Positions 1 through 8,056 of a stretch of DNA of 64,000 nucleotides are shown piece by piece. The position numbers and the translations under genes are program-made. Origin of the DNA: Prochlorococcus sp. AG-409-B05 (GTDB taxonomy: Bacteria; Cyanobacteriota; Cyanobacteriia; PCC-6307; Cyanobiaceae); NCBI GenBank assembly GCA_003216075.1, contig QCJK01000008.1:1-64000 (forward strand), read 5' to 3'. The notes below the pieces were generated by a model. That model was given only the letters and a program-made list of their open reading frames with translations, made no database searches and was not told the DNA's origin. How positions within the stretch are numbered: position 1 is the first letter of the stretch; every line of letters begins with the position of its first letter.

Positions 1-318
1 ATTCCCTATAAGTGTCCAAATAAAAACAAGTCCACCCCCCAAAAAGCCACAAAAAAGCCAGATAAAAATTGCTATAGGCAAACTAATTGGAGCGGGAACA
101 CCTATCCAGTCCAATGGATGAAGAGCCAACAACCATCTATGACTTATCAATACCCCAAGTGCACCCCAAAGAAAAGCCGCTAGAGAGGATCTACTTACTG
201 ACCAAAGTAAAGAAAGTGCCAAGGGCATTAACAACCCAACACCTTTATCAAGACAACATCCAGCAAGGACTCCACCTACAAGCCCACGAATGAGAACAAG
301 GTTTCTTTGTTCCCTCAT
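1..318 (-). CDS. lnt: Apolipoprotein N-acyltransferase, N-terminal part (cut by window edge)
   Basis: Reading the minus strand from an ATG at 318 gives 106 open codons that run off the left edge. The protein starts MREQRNLVLIRGLVGGVLAG and continues as hydrophobic segments with WLLALHPLDWIG, which resembles the membrane N-terminus of Lnt, the enzyme that N-acylates lipoproteins in the inner membrane. The catalytic nitrilase-like domain lies outside the window, so the assignment rests on the membrane part only. An in-frame TGA lies upstream and there is no other canonical start. It is divergent from the FKBP gene. Any plus-strand ORF here is a shadow of this frame. Confidence 0.6.
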   Translation of the reverse strand, partial: MREQRNLVLIRGLVGGVLAGCCLDKGVGLLMPLALSLLWSVSRSSLAAFLWGALGVLISHRWLLALHPLDWIGVPAPISLPIAIFIWLFCGFLGGGLVFIWTLIGN

Positions 319-472
319 AAAAGAACCATTTGCAACGTGATGATCATTGAATAAAGATCAAAAGTCTCAAGAAAATTCAGATCTTCTTAAGCAATCATCA
401 TTGAATAAGAGTTTGAAGAACGCAAAGCTGCTGCAAGAATAATTTTGATTTAACTCCTGAGGTCTTCTTCTC

Positions 473-1078
473 GTGCGCGAAGTATTTATCAGTTCAGCAG
501 TTTTTCTGGCTTGCTTGCTAGTAGCCCTAATGAGCCAAATCATTTCACCGACAACAGTTGGAGCTTCATCATGGAATGAGGGAGCTATTCCAAGTGAAAT
601 CAGAACCGCAGAACAAACACGTTCAGTTAATGATTCATTTGAATTAGATCCAGAGGATCCAAATCCAACCCTTTTTACTATGGCAAGTGACAAATCAAGT
701 TCAGTCAGCTCAGATCTAGGGAAAGGAATTGAATCAAAATCACAAACATTTACCGCCAGTGGTCTAAGTATTACTGAAATCGCTGTAGGAGATGGCGAAG
801 AAGCCAAGCCAGGTCAAAGAGTCTCGGTTAACTACCGAGGGATGCTTGAAAACGGTAAGGAATTTGACAGCAGCTATGAGCGTGGGCCATTCAGCTTTCC
901 ACTTGGGGCTGGACAAGTAATCAAGGGTTGGGATGAAGGAGTAGCAGGGATGAAAGTAGGGGGCAAAAGGAAATTGGTAATACCTTCTGAGCTTGGTTAT
1001 GGGAGCAGAGGGGCAGGTGGCGTGATTCCACCCAATGCAACCTTGATATTTGAAGTTGAACTATTAGAAGTAAATTGA
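473..1078 (+). CDS. FKBP-type peptidyl-prolyl cis-trans isomerase, membrane-anchored or exported
   Basis: 201 residues from a GTG start. A hydrophobic stretch at about residues 5-25 looks like a signal peptide or anchor, followed by a polar linker to about residue 90. The C-terminal 110 residues are a complete FKBP domain, with VSVNYRGML, the GAGQVIKGWDEGV segment, the LGYGSRGAG loop and the ending LIFEVELLEV. It catalyses proline isomerisation in protein folding, here probably on the thylakoid-lumen or periplasmic side. It is divergent from the lnt-like gene, with sodN downstream. Confidence 0.9.
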   Translation: MREVFISSAVFLACLLVALMSQIISPTTVGASSWNEGAIPSEIRTAEQTRSVNDSFELDPEDPNPTLFTMASDKSSSVSSDLGKGIESKSQTFTASGLSITEIAVGDGEEAKPGQRVSVNYRGMLENGKEFDSSYERGPFSFPLGAGQVIKGWDEGVAGMKVGGKRKLVIPSELGYGSRGAGGVIPPNATLIFEVELLEVN

Positions 1079-1139
1079 TCAAATTTAAATCTCAAAGCTG
1101 TTCTAAAGACAAAACACAAAGGGATGTGCCAAGTTAATG

Positions 1140-1145
1140 TATAAC
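1140..1145 (+). promoter_or_regulatory. Possible -10 element of sodN
   Basis: TATAAC lies 23 bases before the sodN ATG, preceded by a TG in extended -10 fashion. No convincing -35 hexamer is seen upstream. This is a pattern match only. Confidence 0.25.
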
Positions 1146-1168
1146 CACTATTAACTACTCACTACAAG

Positions 1169-1642
1169 ATGTTGCGCTCGGTATTTTCTTCAATTGTCAA
1201 CAACTTGCCAGCCAAAGAGGTAAAGGCCCATTGTGATGGGCCTTGTGGGGTTTATGACCCTGCCTCTGCCAGAGTTGCTGCTGAGGCAGTTCTATCTATG
1301 ACTAAAAAACTTCTTGAGCTATCCCCTCCCTTAGGAAACGATAAAGCTGCATGGTCTACTTACAACAACACATTCTCACGTTTTGTCGCAATCAAAGAAG
1401 ATCAAGCACAAGAGACAAAAAAAGAATTATTAATACTTTGGACTGACTATTTCAAGCCAGAGCATCTAGCAACTTTTCCAGACATCCATGAAACCTTCTG
1501 GAAAGCTGCAAAGCTTTGCAGTGCTTGCAAAGTAAATATTGATCAAGTTAAAGCTGAAGAGCTTATGCAAGCTGTAGAAAAAATCCACCACATGTTCTGG
1601 AAGACTAAAGGACGTTCAGATTCCTGGGTTACTGCAAGTTAA
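1169..1642 (+). CDS. sodN: Nickel-containing superoxide dismutase precursor
   Basis: 157 residues. After a 20-residue propeptide the sequence HCDGPCGVY begins. This is the nickel hook, in which His1, Cys2 and Cys6 of the mature protein bind Ni. The rest is the four-helix bundle, with the closing segment KIHHMFWKTKG. The enzyme dismutates superoxide without iron, which fits iron-poor open ocean. The propeptide must be removed to free the N-terminal His, and the gene directly downstream (SodX) is the expected protease. A nickel permease gene lies just beyond that. Confidence 0.97.
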   Translation: MLRSVFSSIVNNLPAKEVKAHCDGPCGVYDPASARVAAEAVLSMTKKLLELSPPLGNDKAAWSTYNNTFSRFVAIKEDQAQETKKELLILWTDYFKPEHLATFPDIHETFWKAAKLCSACKVNIDQVKAEELMQAVEKIHHMFWKTKGRSDSWVTAS

Positions 1643-1658
1643 AAGGAGACTCCATCAA

Positions 1659-2006
1659 ATCAGAGAATTCTGTAAATACGTTTTTCTTATCATTATTGGT
1701 TTAAGAAAATATTTTCGTGTTGTTGGTTGCTCAATGCAACCAACAATTAACCAAGGGGATTTAGTCATATATCGTCCCTTTAAGTCAACCCAAAAAGTAC
1801 TGAAAGAAAGGTCAATAATTTTGGTCAGACATCCCTTGGATGCAAAAACAATTATAATAAAAAGAATTCATAGGAATACTCCGTTTGGGATTGAATTAAA
1901 AGGTGACAATGAAATGGAGAGTATTGACAGTCGTCAATTTGGATTGATTAATTATGATCAGGTCTTAGGGATTGTAGAGAAGATTATTTCTACCAGAAAT
2001 AATTAA
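1659..2006 (+). CDS. sodX: Nickel-SOD maturation protease (S26-like), non-AUG start
   Basis: The first ATG of this frame (1734) would give 90 residues starting MQPTINQGD. The signal-peptidase catalytic motif is GCSMQPT, so the nucleophilic Ser is the codon just before that ATG and the gene must start upstream. The frame stays open back into sodN without ATG, GTG or TTG. A strong Shine-Dalgarno AAGGAG sits at 1643-1648, and an in-frame ATC at 1659 has a 10-base spacer; ATT codons at 1692 and 1695 are alternatives. The Lys of the Ser/Lys dyad is probably in IIIKRIHR. The protein cleaves the SodN propeptide, and the two genes form an operon. The start coordinate given is the best guess. Confidence 0.8.
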   Translation: MREFCKYVFLIIIGLRKYFRVVGCSMQPTINQGDLVIYRPFKSTQKVLKERSIILVRHPLDAKTIIIKRIHRNTPFGIELKGDNEMESIDSRQFGLINYDQVLGIVEKIISTRNN

Positions 2007-2067
2007 GTAAGTTCATGACAACAAACTAGGATTTATTAGGATTTATAATTATAAAATTATCTACTTC

Positions 2068-2736
2068 TTATAAAAACTCAAGAGATGTTTTTTGGAGCCA
2101 CAAAAAACCAGTAATCATTGATAAGCCACCAGTAATACCTATAATTGCTGGCAAAGCTCTTGTACCTGCTCTCAGAGTTGCTACTGAGACAACTAGTACA
2201 ATTAACCCCATAGCCAAAATCGAACCAAAAAGATAAGCAAACATATAGGCTACAGCTCCTATAGGTGGCAATGCTAATGCAGGAATAACAGCCAGAACAT
2301 GACTTGCGCCAGCCATACCATGAAGAAGACCCAAGCTTGTTACAGCATGGGAATGTTTAGTATGTCGATGCCTCCCTCCAAAATGGAAATGAACATGTTC
2401 ATGGGCATTTCCATCTAAATGATTATGTTTATGCGTATGAATATTTAACCCAAAAGATGTTCTAATTGCGATTGCCCCTACAACCAACAAAACAATTCCA
2501 ACACTAAACTCTGCAAAAGAGGACATCCTTTCGATATGAGTCAAATCCTTAACCAGAATTGCTATAGAGGAAAGAACTAAAACCCCACTTGAATGTCCTA
2601 ATCCCCAAGCCAAACCACCTCGCAAAGCAAGACGAGGTCTGCGCATTGCTGATGGTGCCATCGATAAAAGATGATCAACACCACCGACAACATGTATTGC
2701 TCCTGCTGCGAAGCCAGTAAGAATGCTTATGAGCAT
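2068..2736 (-). CDS. Nickel permease of the NicO/UreH type with His-rich loop
   Basis: The protein has about six hydrophobic segments and an unusual central loop rich in histidine (roughly residues 100-130 of this form, HTHKHNH, HEHVHFHF, RHRHTKHSH), a typical metal-binding feature. HVVGGVDHLL in the first helix and LGLLHGMAGASHVL in a later one are His-bearing membrane motifs of nickel and cobalt permeases. The ATG at 2736 is preferred over a TTG at 2787 that would add 17 residues. Lying convergent to sodN-sodX, it probably imports Ni for SOD. The metal is inferred from the neighbours, not measured. Confidence 0.75.
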   Translation of the reverse strand: MLISILTGFAAGAIHVVGGVDHLLSMAPSAMRRPRLALRGGLAWGLGHSSGVLVLSSIAILVKDLTHIERMSSFAEFSVGIVLLVVGAIAIRTSFGLNIHTHKHNHLDGNAHEHVHFHFGGRHRHTKHSHAVTSLGLLHGMAGASHVLAVIPALALPPIGAVAYMFAYLFGSILAMGLIVLVVSVATLRAGTRALPAIIGITGGLSMITGFLWLQKTSLEFL

Positions 2737-2844
2737 ACAAATGAAATTGATGATTAGATTCTGACTTATTAAATAGAACTTGAGCAATTCTTAAGTCGAT
2801 TTCAATGTATATCCCAAAAAACATCCCAACAAAAGTGCTTTACT

Positions 2845-3729
2845 TTAGCCACCAATCAACCTGTTTAATCCAGCTGTGATATCTACCTGACGCATCAGTG
2901 ACTCTCCAACCAACACAGCACTAGCTCCAGCCAAAAGCACTCTATCCAGATCAGCACGAGTAAATAGACCAGATTCACTCACCAAAAGAGTACTTTGTTC
3001 CTCCAATCGAGAACGAAACATCTTTGAGAGAAATTCAGTCGTACCCAAATCAACTTCAAAAGATGCAAGGTCACGATTATTCACCCCTACCAAGGGGAAA
3101 TTACCTAAGTGAAGAATACGTTCCATTTCATCTGCATTATGCACCTCAACCAAGACAGTGAGTTCTAAATTAGAAGCAACTTTCCTTAAGTAAATCAAAT
3201 CTTGATCTGAAAGAATTGCAGCTATCAATAAAATCGCATCTGCTCCAGCTGCCCTGGCCTGATAAATTTGATAAGGGAAAAGAATAAAGTCCTTACACAA
3301 AAGAGGCAATTCAACGTTTTTCCTTACTTCCACAAGGACATCAAAACCTCCTTGAAAAAAAGTCCTATCTGTAAGTACAGATATACAAGATGCGCCTCCT
3401 TTTTGATATGCCTTGGCAATCTCAATAGGGTCAAATTTGTCCCTAATAACTCCTTTACTAGGACTTGCTTTTTTGATCTCAGCTATTACTGCTGGCATAA
3501 CTGAAGCTTGCTTTAAAGATGCTAAAAAACTTTTTGGTTTTGGCAGTTCGACAATTTGCGATTTCAACTTTTCTAATGAGACCCGCTGACGTGCCAAATC
3601 CACTTCACGATCTTTTTCCCAGACTATTTTTTCAAGAATATTTCTAGGCTGACTATCTTCATGAGGAATGGCATATTCCAAATTAGCGACTTTAACTCTT
3701 GGGTTGGGTGGGCGTCGACGAATCTCCAT
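2845..3729 (-). CDS. trpC: Indole-3-glycerol phosphate synthase
   Basis: 294 residues. A TIM-barrel enzyme closing the ring of carboxyphenylaminodeoxyribulose phosphate in tryptophan synthesis. Family signatures are [11 protein letters not shown] (catalytic Lys), [21 protein letters not shown] and the phosphate-binding ending [11 protein letters not shown]. The roughly 45-residue N-terminal extension before the core is usual in cyanobacteria. It lies 64 bases downstream of lpd on the same strand and may be cotranscribed with it. Confidence 0.95.
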   Translation of the reverse strand: MEIRRRPPNPRVKVANLEYAIPHEDSQPRNILEKIVWEKDREVDLARQRVSLEKLKSQIVELPKPKSFLASLKQASVMPAVIAEIKKASPSKGVIRDKFDPIEIAKAYQKGGASCISVLTDRTFFQGGFDVLVEVRKNVELPLLCKDFILFPYQIYQARAAGADAILLIAAILSDQDLIYLRKVASNLELTVLVEVHNADEMERILHLGNFPLVGVNNRDLASFEVDLGTTEFLSKMFRSRLEEQSTLLVSESGLFTRADLDRVLLAGASAVLVGESLMRQVDITAGLNRLIGG

Positions 3730-3793
3730 TGGAAATTTTTTAAATAAAAGTTTTTGAATAAATCCAATTAAAAATATTATGACTACAACTTAG

Positions 3794-5251
3794 TTACTTT
3801 CCTTGCAAAGCTTTTTGTAATTTATGTGCAGCTTGTTTATAAGCCACTTCAACTACTTCACTTAAGGTGGGATGAGTGTGAACTTCACAAGCCAAATCAA
3901 CTACCGTCTGCCTTCTAGAAATCGCATTCGCCACTTCTTGAATTAAGTCCGCAGCATGCAATCCATAAATATGAGCACCCAATACTTCTCCTGTATCCAT
4001 TCTAAAAAGTAATTTCATAAGGCCGTCACCCTCAAGTTCTGCTAAAGCTTTAGAGTTAGCCTTAAAATAACTACGAACATTACCCAATTCAAACCCCTCA
4101 TTAGAAGAGAGTTCCTTAGCTTCAAGTTCACTTAAGCCAACTGAACTAATTTCAGGATGTGTGAAAGTTGCGGCAGGAATGCTTCGATAATCAATTTTTC
4201 TTTGATTGCCAAGAATATTATCAATAGCGACGCATCCTTGTGCCGCCGCTGTATGAGCAAGCATCAACTTTCCTGTTAGATCTCCTACTGCCCATAGATT
4301 TGGCACTGGTTTTCCATTAGACAAAACTCTCATATTGTCATCAATGGGAACAAAGCCTCTATTAGTCTCCACTCCAACTGACTCAAGATTCAACTCTTTA
4401 CTACTAGGTACTCGCCCAGTGGCAACCAGAACTGCATCAACCTCTAAATCTTCAACAAATTCACGACTATTGAAATCTGACAATGTAATTTTCACTGGAC
4501 ATCCTGGAGCAACTTTACTAGCCAACACACCAGAGCGGGCATCAATATCTCTACCATCGATCAAATGGCGAGCAGCCAACTTTGTTATATCTGGATCAAA
4601 CGTTGGCATTACTCTTTCCAAGGCCTCAATCATTGTTACTTCACAACCCAAAGCGGTATAAACATCAGCAAATTCAAGACCTATATACCCACTTCCAATT
4701 ATTGCTATCCATCGAGGAAGCCATTCAAGATTAATTGCTTCGTCACTAGTAAAAACTGTGCGCCCGTCAATTTCAATTCCAGGAGGAACAAATGGGTCTG
4801 AACCTGTTGCCAATATCACATTCTCAGCAGTAAGTATCCTATCGATTCCATTTGCCTCCCTTATACCTACTCTTTGTCGCCCCTCAAGTCTCCCTTGCCC
4901 ACGAAGAATTGTAACCCCAGAACGCTCAAGAGTTTTGGTTAAGTTATTTCGAATGTTTTCAACCAAATTTCTTGCATGATCTGCAATCTTCTGACGTTCA
5001 AACCTCACCGGAGCTGAATGGATACCAAATCCAGATAAATGTTCCGCATCTGCAAGCTCACGTACCTTTCCACTCGCAGCCAATAAAGCTTTTGATGGGA
5101 CGCAACCACGATTAACGCAAGTCCCCCCCATCTCTCGTGATTCAACAATTGCAACCTTCAAATCATTTTCAGCAGCATGCTTGGCAGCATCAAAGCCCCC
5201 ATAACCAGCTCCGATCACAATCACATCAAAATCAGAATTAGTTTCCCTCAC
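3794..5251 (-). CDS. lpd: Dihydrolipoamide dehydrogenase (E3)
   Basis: 485 residues from a GTG start. The order is an FAD-binding GAGYGGF, the redox-active disulfide CVNRGC (Cys45 and Cys50), NAD-binding GSGYIGLEF, a second FAD site AVGDLTG, and the C-terminal dimerisation domain with the catalytic HTHPTLSE His-Glu pair. It reoxidises lipoyl groups of pyruvate dehydrogenase and the glycine cleavage system. The start overlaps the end of the upstream methyltransferase by 14 bases, suggesting translational coupling. Confidence 0.96.
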   Translation of the reverse strand: MRETNSDFDVIVIGAGYGGFDAAKHAAENDLKVAIVESREMGGTCVNRGCVPSKALLAASGKVRELADAEHLSGFGIHSAPVRFERQKIADHARNLVENIRNNLTKTLERSGVTILRGQGRLEGRQRVGIREANGIDRILTAENVILATGSDPFVPPGIEIDGRTVFTSDEAINLEWLPRWIAIIGSGYIGLEFADVYTALGCEVTMIEALERVMPTFDPDITKLAARHLIDGRDIDARSGVLASKVAPGCPVKITLSDFNSREFVEDLEVDAVLVATGRVPSSKELNLESVGVETNRGFVPIDDNMRVLSNGKPVPNLWAVGDLTGKLMLAHTAAAQGCVAIDNILGNQRKIDYRSIPAATFTHPEISSVGLSELEAKELSSNEGFELGNVRSYFKANSKALAELEGDGLMKLLFRMDTGEVLGAHIYGLHAADLIQEVANAISRRQTVVDLACEVHTHPTLSEVVEVAYKQAAHKLQKALQGK

Positions 5252-6083
5252 CGAGATTTAAGCGTTTCAAACACATTGTGGCCCTTTGGCGTTCCAAAAG
5301 CAGAGGAACTGCTGCTGCTGCCACATTTAAAGACTGAACAGCACCGCTATGAGGCAAAGTCACCCCATGTGTGCAACAAGACTGAATACGAGAATGTAAA
5401 CCAGATCCCTCATTCCCCAAGACCAGCACAGTTGGCTTTCTCCAATCAAGATCCCAATAAGGAAGAATCGGGTCAGAATCCCAAAAACCAGGAACCAGAC
5501 TTGCTACTACTTGATAACCGCTCTTGGCAGCAGCTTCCAATCTCAACGCAAGTCTCTCAACAGATTCATTCTCAGAAGCACCCATTCGCTCATAAGGAAG
5601 ATGAAGTATTGCACCAGCTGATGATCTGATCACTTTTTGACTCAATGGATCAGCACCGCAAGCAAGCCAAATAACTTCAATTTCTGCTGCCAGAGCAGTT
5701 CGAAACAAAGTCCCAAGATTCCCTGGGTCCTGCAAGCGATCCAAAGCCAAAATAAAACTACTGTTCTTTTGGGGTCGAGGTAAACGATCTAAAGGGAAAA
5801 GTGTTGCTACTCCATCTGGAGAAACAGTAGTCAATGACGCCTCTAATACAGAAGGAGTGACTTCTTGAAAAAGAATTTCATTAGGAAGCGATCCTAAAAG
5901 ATGTTCATGGGACTTCATCCATGAATCGGTATAAATAATTTCAATAGGAAGTTTTTTAGCTCTCAATGCTTCTTCCAGCAAATGAGTACCTTCTAACAAC
6001 AACATTGAATACTTCTTACGTCCTTCTCGAGAAGAAAGGGCTTTCAATCGACGTACAAGAGGATTACGACGACTTGAAATCAA
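5238..6083 (-). CDS. SpoU (TrmH)-family RNA 2'-O-ribose methyltransferase
   Basis: 281 residues from TTG. The N-terminus is a substrate-binding domain starting NPLVRRLKALSSREGRKK; from about residue 110 it is a SPOUT fold. The three SpoU motifs are present: NLGTLFRTA, VLGNEGSG and SLNVAAAAVPLL. It transfers methyl from SAM to a ribose 2'-OH of rRNA or tRNA; which nucleotide cannot be read from sequence. No ATG is available near the conserved N-terminus and the TTG lacks a clear Shine-Dalgarno. It is upstream of and overlaps lpd. Confidence 0.9.
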   Translation of the reverse strand: MISSRRNPLVRRLKALSSREGRKKYSMLLLEGTHLLEEALRAKKLPIEIIYTDSWMKSHEHLLGSLPNEILFQEVTPSVLEASLTTVSPDGVATLFPLDRLPRPQKNSSFILALDRLQDPGNLGTLFRTALAAEIEVIWLACGADPLSQKVIRSSAGAILHLPYERMGASENESVERLALRLEAAAKSGYQVVASLVPGFWDSDPILPYWDLDWRKPTVLVLGNEGSGLHSRIQSCCTHGVTLPHSGAVQSLNVAAAAVPLLLERQRATMCLKRLNLGEGN

Positions 6084-6121
6084 TGGAGTTTTTATACTCT
6101 TAATTTTTTCGTCCTCAAATC

Positions 6122-6238
6122 TTATACAAGAGCCAAGCTGAATTCAGCATCAATAGTGTGGTTATCACTAGCAATGACTGCATTATATACACTCATTCTT
6201 TCCTCACCTAATCTTTTAGCAGAAATATTTTCAATCAT
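6122..6238 (-). CDS. Possible 38-residue protein
   Basis: An open frame in the 320-base gap before tRNA-Leu. It begins MIENISAKRLGEERMSVYN and ends in TAA. A second ATG (MSVYNAVIAS...) is preceded by a GAGGAAAG that could be a ribosome site, giving 24 residues instead. The mixed hydrophobic and polar composition is not obviously random, but no family is recognised. The rest of the gap, 6239-6402, is A+T rich and I see nothing else in it. Confidence 0.3.
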   Translation of the reverse strand: MIENISAKRLGEERMSVYNAVIASDNHTIDAEFSLALV

Positions 6239-6402
6239 TTATATATTAATTAGATTTTTTAATTATATTTTAAAATGGTTTTCAAGGTTAAATGGTCAAA
6301 GCTCTTATCCATCTTTAAAATAACCTATCTTGAGGATTAATAATATTTAAAGGAAAATCATTTATTACAACTAATCTTTCCTTTTAACCTATTGAATAAA
6401 AA

Positions 6403-6486
6403 TGCGGATGGGGAGACTTGAACTCCCATGACATTGCTGTCACTAGTACCTGAAACTAGCGCGTCTACCAATTCCGCCACATCCGC
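6403..6486 (-). tRNA. tRNA-Leu (anticodon CAG)
   Basis: Read on the minus strand, GCGGATG pairs with CATCCGC in the acceptor stem. The D-loop is GAATTGGTAGACGC, the anticodon loop TTCAGGT is held by CTAGT/ACTAG, a long variable arm marks a class II tRNA, and the T-loop is GTTCAAGTC. Position 6403 is the discriminator A. No CCA is encoded. Confidence 0.95.
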
Positions 6487-6639
6487 TAGAAATTGAACCT
6501 ATTAAACCTAAAAGACGATAAATCATCTATGGTCATTCTTTAGCTTCTCTCCCTAAAAAAATGTTCACTTTCATTGCCGGACATCTAGACGACATGAACT
6601 ACGCTTGTCAAAATACCGGTGAAATAGCGTTCATAAAAC

Positions 6640-7938
6640 ATGTCCATCTTGGCAAGAGCTTCTAAAGATATTGCCAAATCACATCTTGTGATAAGAGGAA
6701 AATGTTCACTTTCGGGAGAATTAAAAGTAAGCGGAGCAAAAAATTCGGCCCTTGTTCTAATGACAGCAGCTCTTCTAACTGAAGAGTCAATTCGAATAAA
6801 AAATGTACCTGAACTAACTGATATTGAAGGGATTGTAGATATCCTTCTTACAATGGGAGTGACCATTAATCGTCATTCAAATGAAATACAGATAACTGCC
6901 GATGACTTACACCATGTAGAACTTCCTTATGAACTAGTCAATGGATTAAGAGCTAGTTTCTTCTGCATAGGCCCTTTACTAGCAAGGCTTGGGAAAGCAA
7001 AAATACCTCTTCCTGGAGGATGCCGCATTGGTGCAAGGCCAGTTGTTGAGCACATAAAAGGATTAAAGGCTCTAGGAGCATTTGTAAATGTTGAACATGG
7101 AGTAGTTACTGCTTCTGTACCTGGAGAATCGAGACGTTTAAAAGGTGCGGATATTGTTTTGGACTGTCCTAGCGTCGGTGCAACTGAAACCATTTTGATG
7201 GCTTCAGTTTTGGCTGAAGGAACGAGCACAATTGAGAACGCAGCTCAAGAACCTGAGGTTCAAGACTTAGCAAAGATGCTAAATAAGATGGGAGCTCAAA
7301 TTTCTGGAGCAGGAGGACCAAAAATCACCATAAAAGGTGTAAAAAAATTAAATGGATGTGATTACACCGTGATACCTGATCGCATAGAAGCAGGAACATT
7401 CCTCATCGCCGCAGCCATAACAAGATCCTCTCTTACTGTCACACCTTTAATACCAGAGCATCTAAGTGCAGTACTTCAAAAGCTAAGGGATTGTGGATGC
7501 AAATTTGAACCCGACAAACAAGGATTGAAAATCATTCCCGGAGAAATTACTGGAGTTGACATAACTACTCAACCTTATCCAGGGTTCCCAACTGACTTGC
7601 AAGCTCCTTTTATGGCCTTGCTAACTACTGCCAAGGGTACAAGCATTGTCACAGAAAAAATATATGAAAATCGTTTACAACATGTCGCAGAATTACAAAG
7701 AATGGGGGCTTCAATTCGTGTTCAAGGGAATGCAGCTGTAATTCAAGGTATTCCAGAGTTAAGTGCTGCCCCTGTCACTGGAGGAGACCTGAGATCTTCA
7801 GCAGCAATGGTTCTAGCCAGCATGGCTGCCAAAGGGACAAGTCAATTAAGAGGACTTGATCATCTTGATAGAGGATATGCGAACTTAGAAGGAAAGCTCA
7901 ATCAAGTTGGGGCTGACATCAAAAGACATCAGCGCTAA
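6640..7938 (+). CDS. murA: UDP-N-acetylglucosamine 1-carboxyvinyltransferase
   Basis: 432 residues, full length for MurA. It transfers enolpyruvate from PEP to UDP-GlcNAc, the first committed step of peptidoglycan synthesis. Seen are SGAKNSAL (substrate Lys), the catalytic [10 protein letters not shown] loop with Cys128, [13 protein letters not shown] and the closing [12 protein letters not shown]-like segment. It is divergent from tRNA-Leu(CAG) and followed 28 bases later by tRNA-Leu(CAA). Confidence 0.97.
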   Translation: MSILARASKDIAKSHLVIRGKCSLSGELKVSGAKNSALVLMTAALLTEESIRIKNVPELTDIEGIVDILLTMGVTINRHSNEIQITADDLHHVELPYELVNGLRASFFCIGPLLARLGKAKIPLPGGCRIGARPVVEHIKGLKALGAFVNVEHGVVTASVPGESRRLKGADIVLDCPSVGATETILMASVLAEGTSTIENAAQEPEVQDLAKMLNKMGAQISGAGGPKITIKGVKKLNGCDYTVIPDRIEAGTFLIAAAITRSSLTVTPLIPEHLSAVLQKLRDCGCKFEPDKQGLKIIPGEITGVDITTQPYPGFPTDLQAPFMALLTTAKGTSIVTEKIYENRLQHVAELQRMGASIRVQGNAAVIQGIPELSAAPVTGGDLRSSAAMVLASMAAKGTSQLRGLDHLDRGYANLEGKLNQVGADIKRHQR

Positions 7939-7966
7939 AACGTCTATTGGCATAAACTCACAGCAT

Positions 7967-8048
7967 GGGAGCGTGGTGGAATTGGTAGACGCACCGCACT
8001 CAAAATGCGGCACCTTCGGGTTTGTCGGTTCGAGTCCGACCGCTCCCA
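7967..8048 (+). tRNA. tRNA-Leu (anticodon CAA)
   Basis: Acceptor GGGAGCG pairs with CGCTCCC; discriminator A at 8048. The anticodon stem CCGCA/TGCGG holds loop CTCAAAA, giving anticodon CAA (codon UUG). The variable arm CACCTTCGGGTTTG and the T-loop GTTCGAGTC are intact. It starts only 28 bases after murA and ends 8 bases before the argD start, so all three are probably on one transcript. Confidence 0.95.
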
Positions 8049-8056
8049 CTGTTTTA

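Noticed and set aside
87-293. 68-codon plus-strand ORF at the left edge
   Set aside because: The opposite strand encodes a convincing Lnt membrane segment over the same bases.
367-807. 146-codon minus-strand ORF opposite the FKBP gene
   Set aside because: Antisense shadow; serine-rich and no motif.
6403-8048. tRNA-Leu genes as integration sites of a genomic island
   Set aside because: Both tRNAs are intact, neighbours are core genes, and no partial tRNA repeat or integrase is present.
7907-8056. Open frame extending argD upstream through tRNA-Leu(CAA)
   Set aside because: The codons coincide with a perfect tRNA; argD homology begins at the ATG after it.
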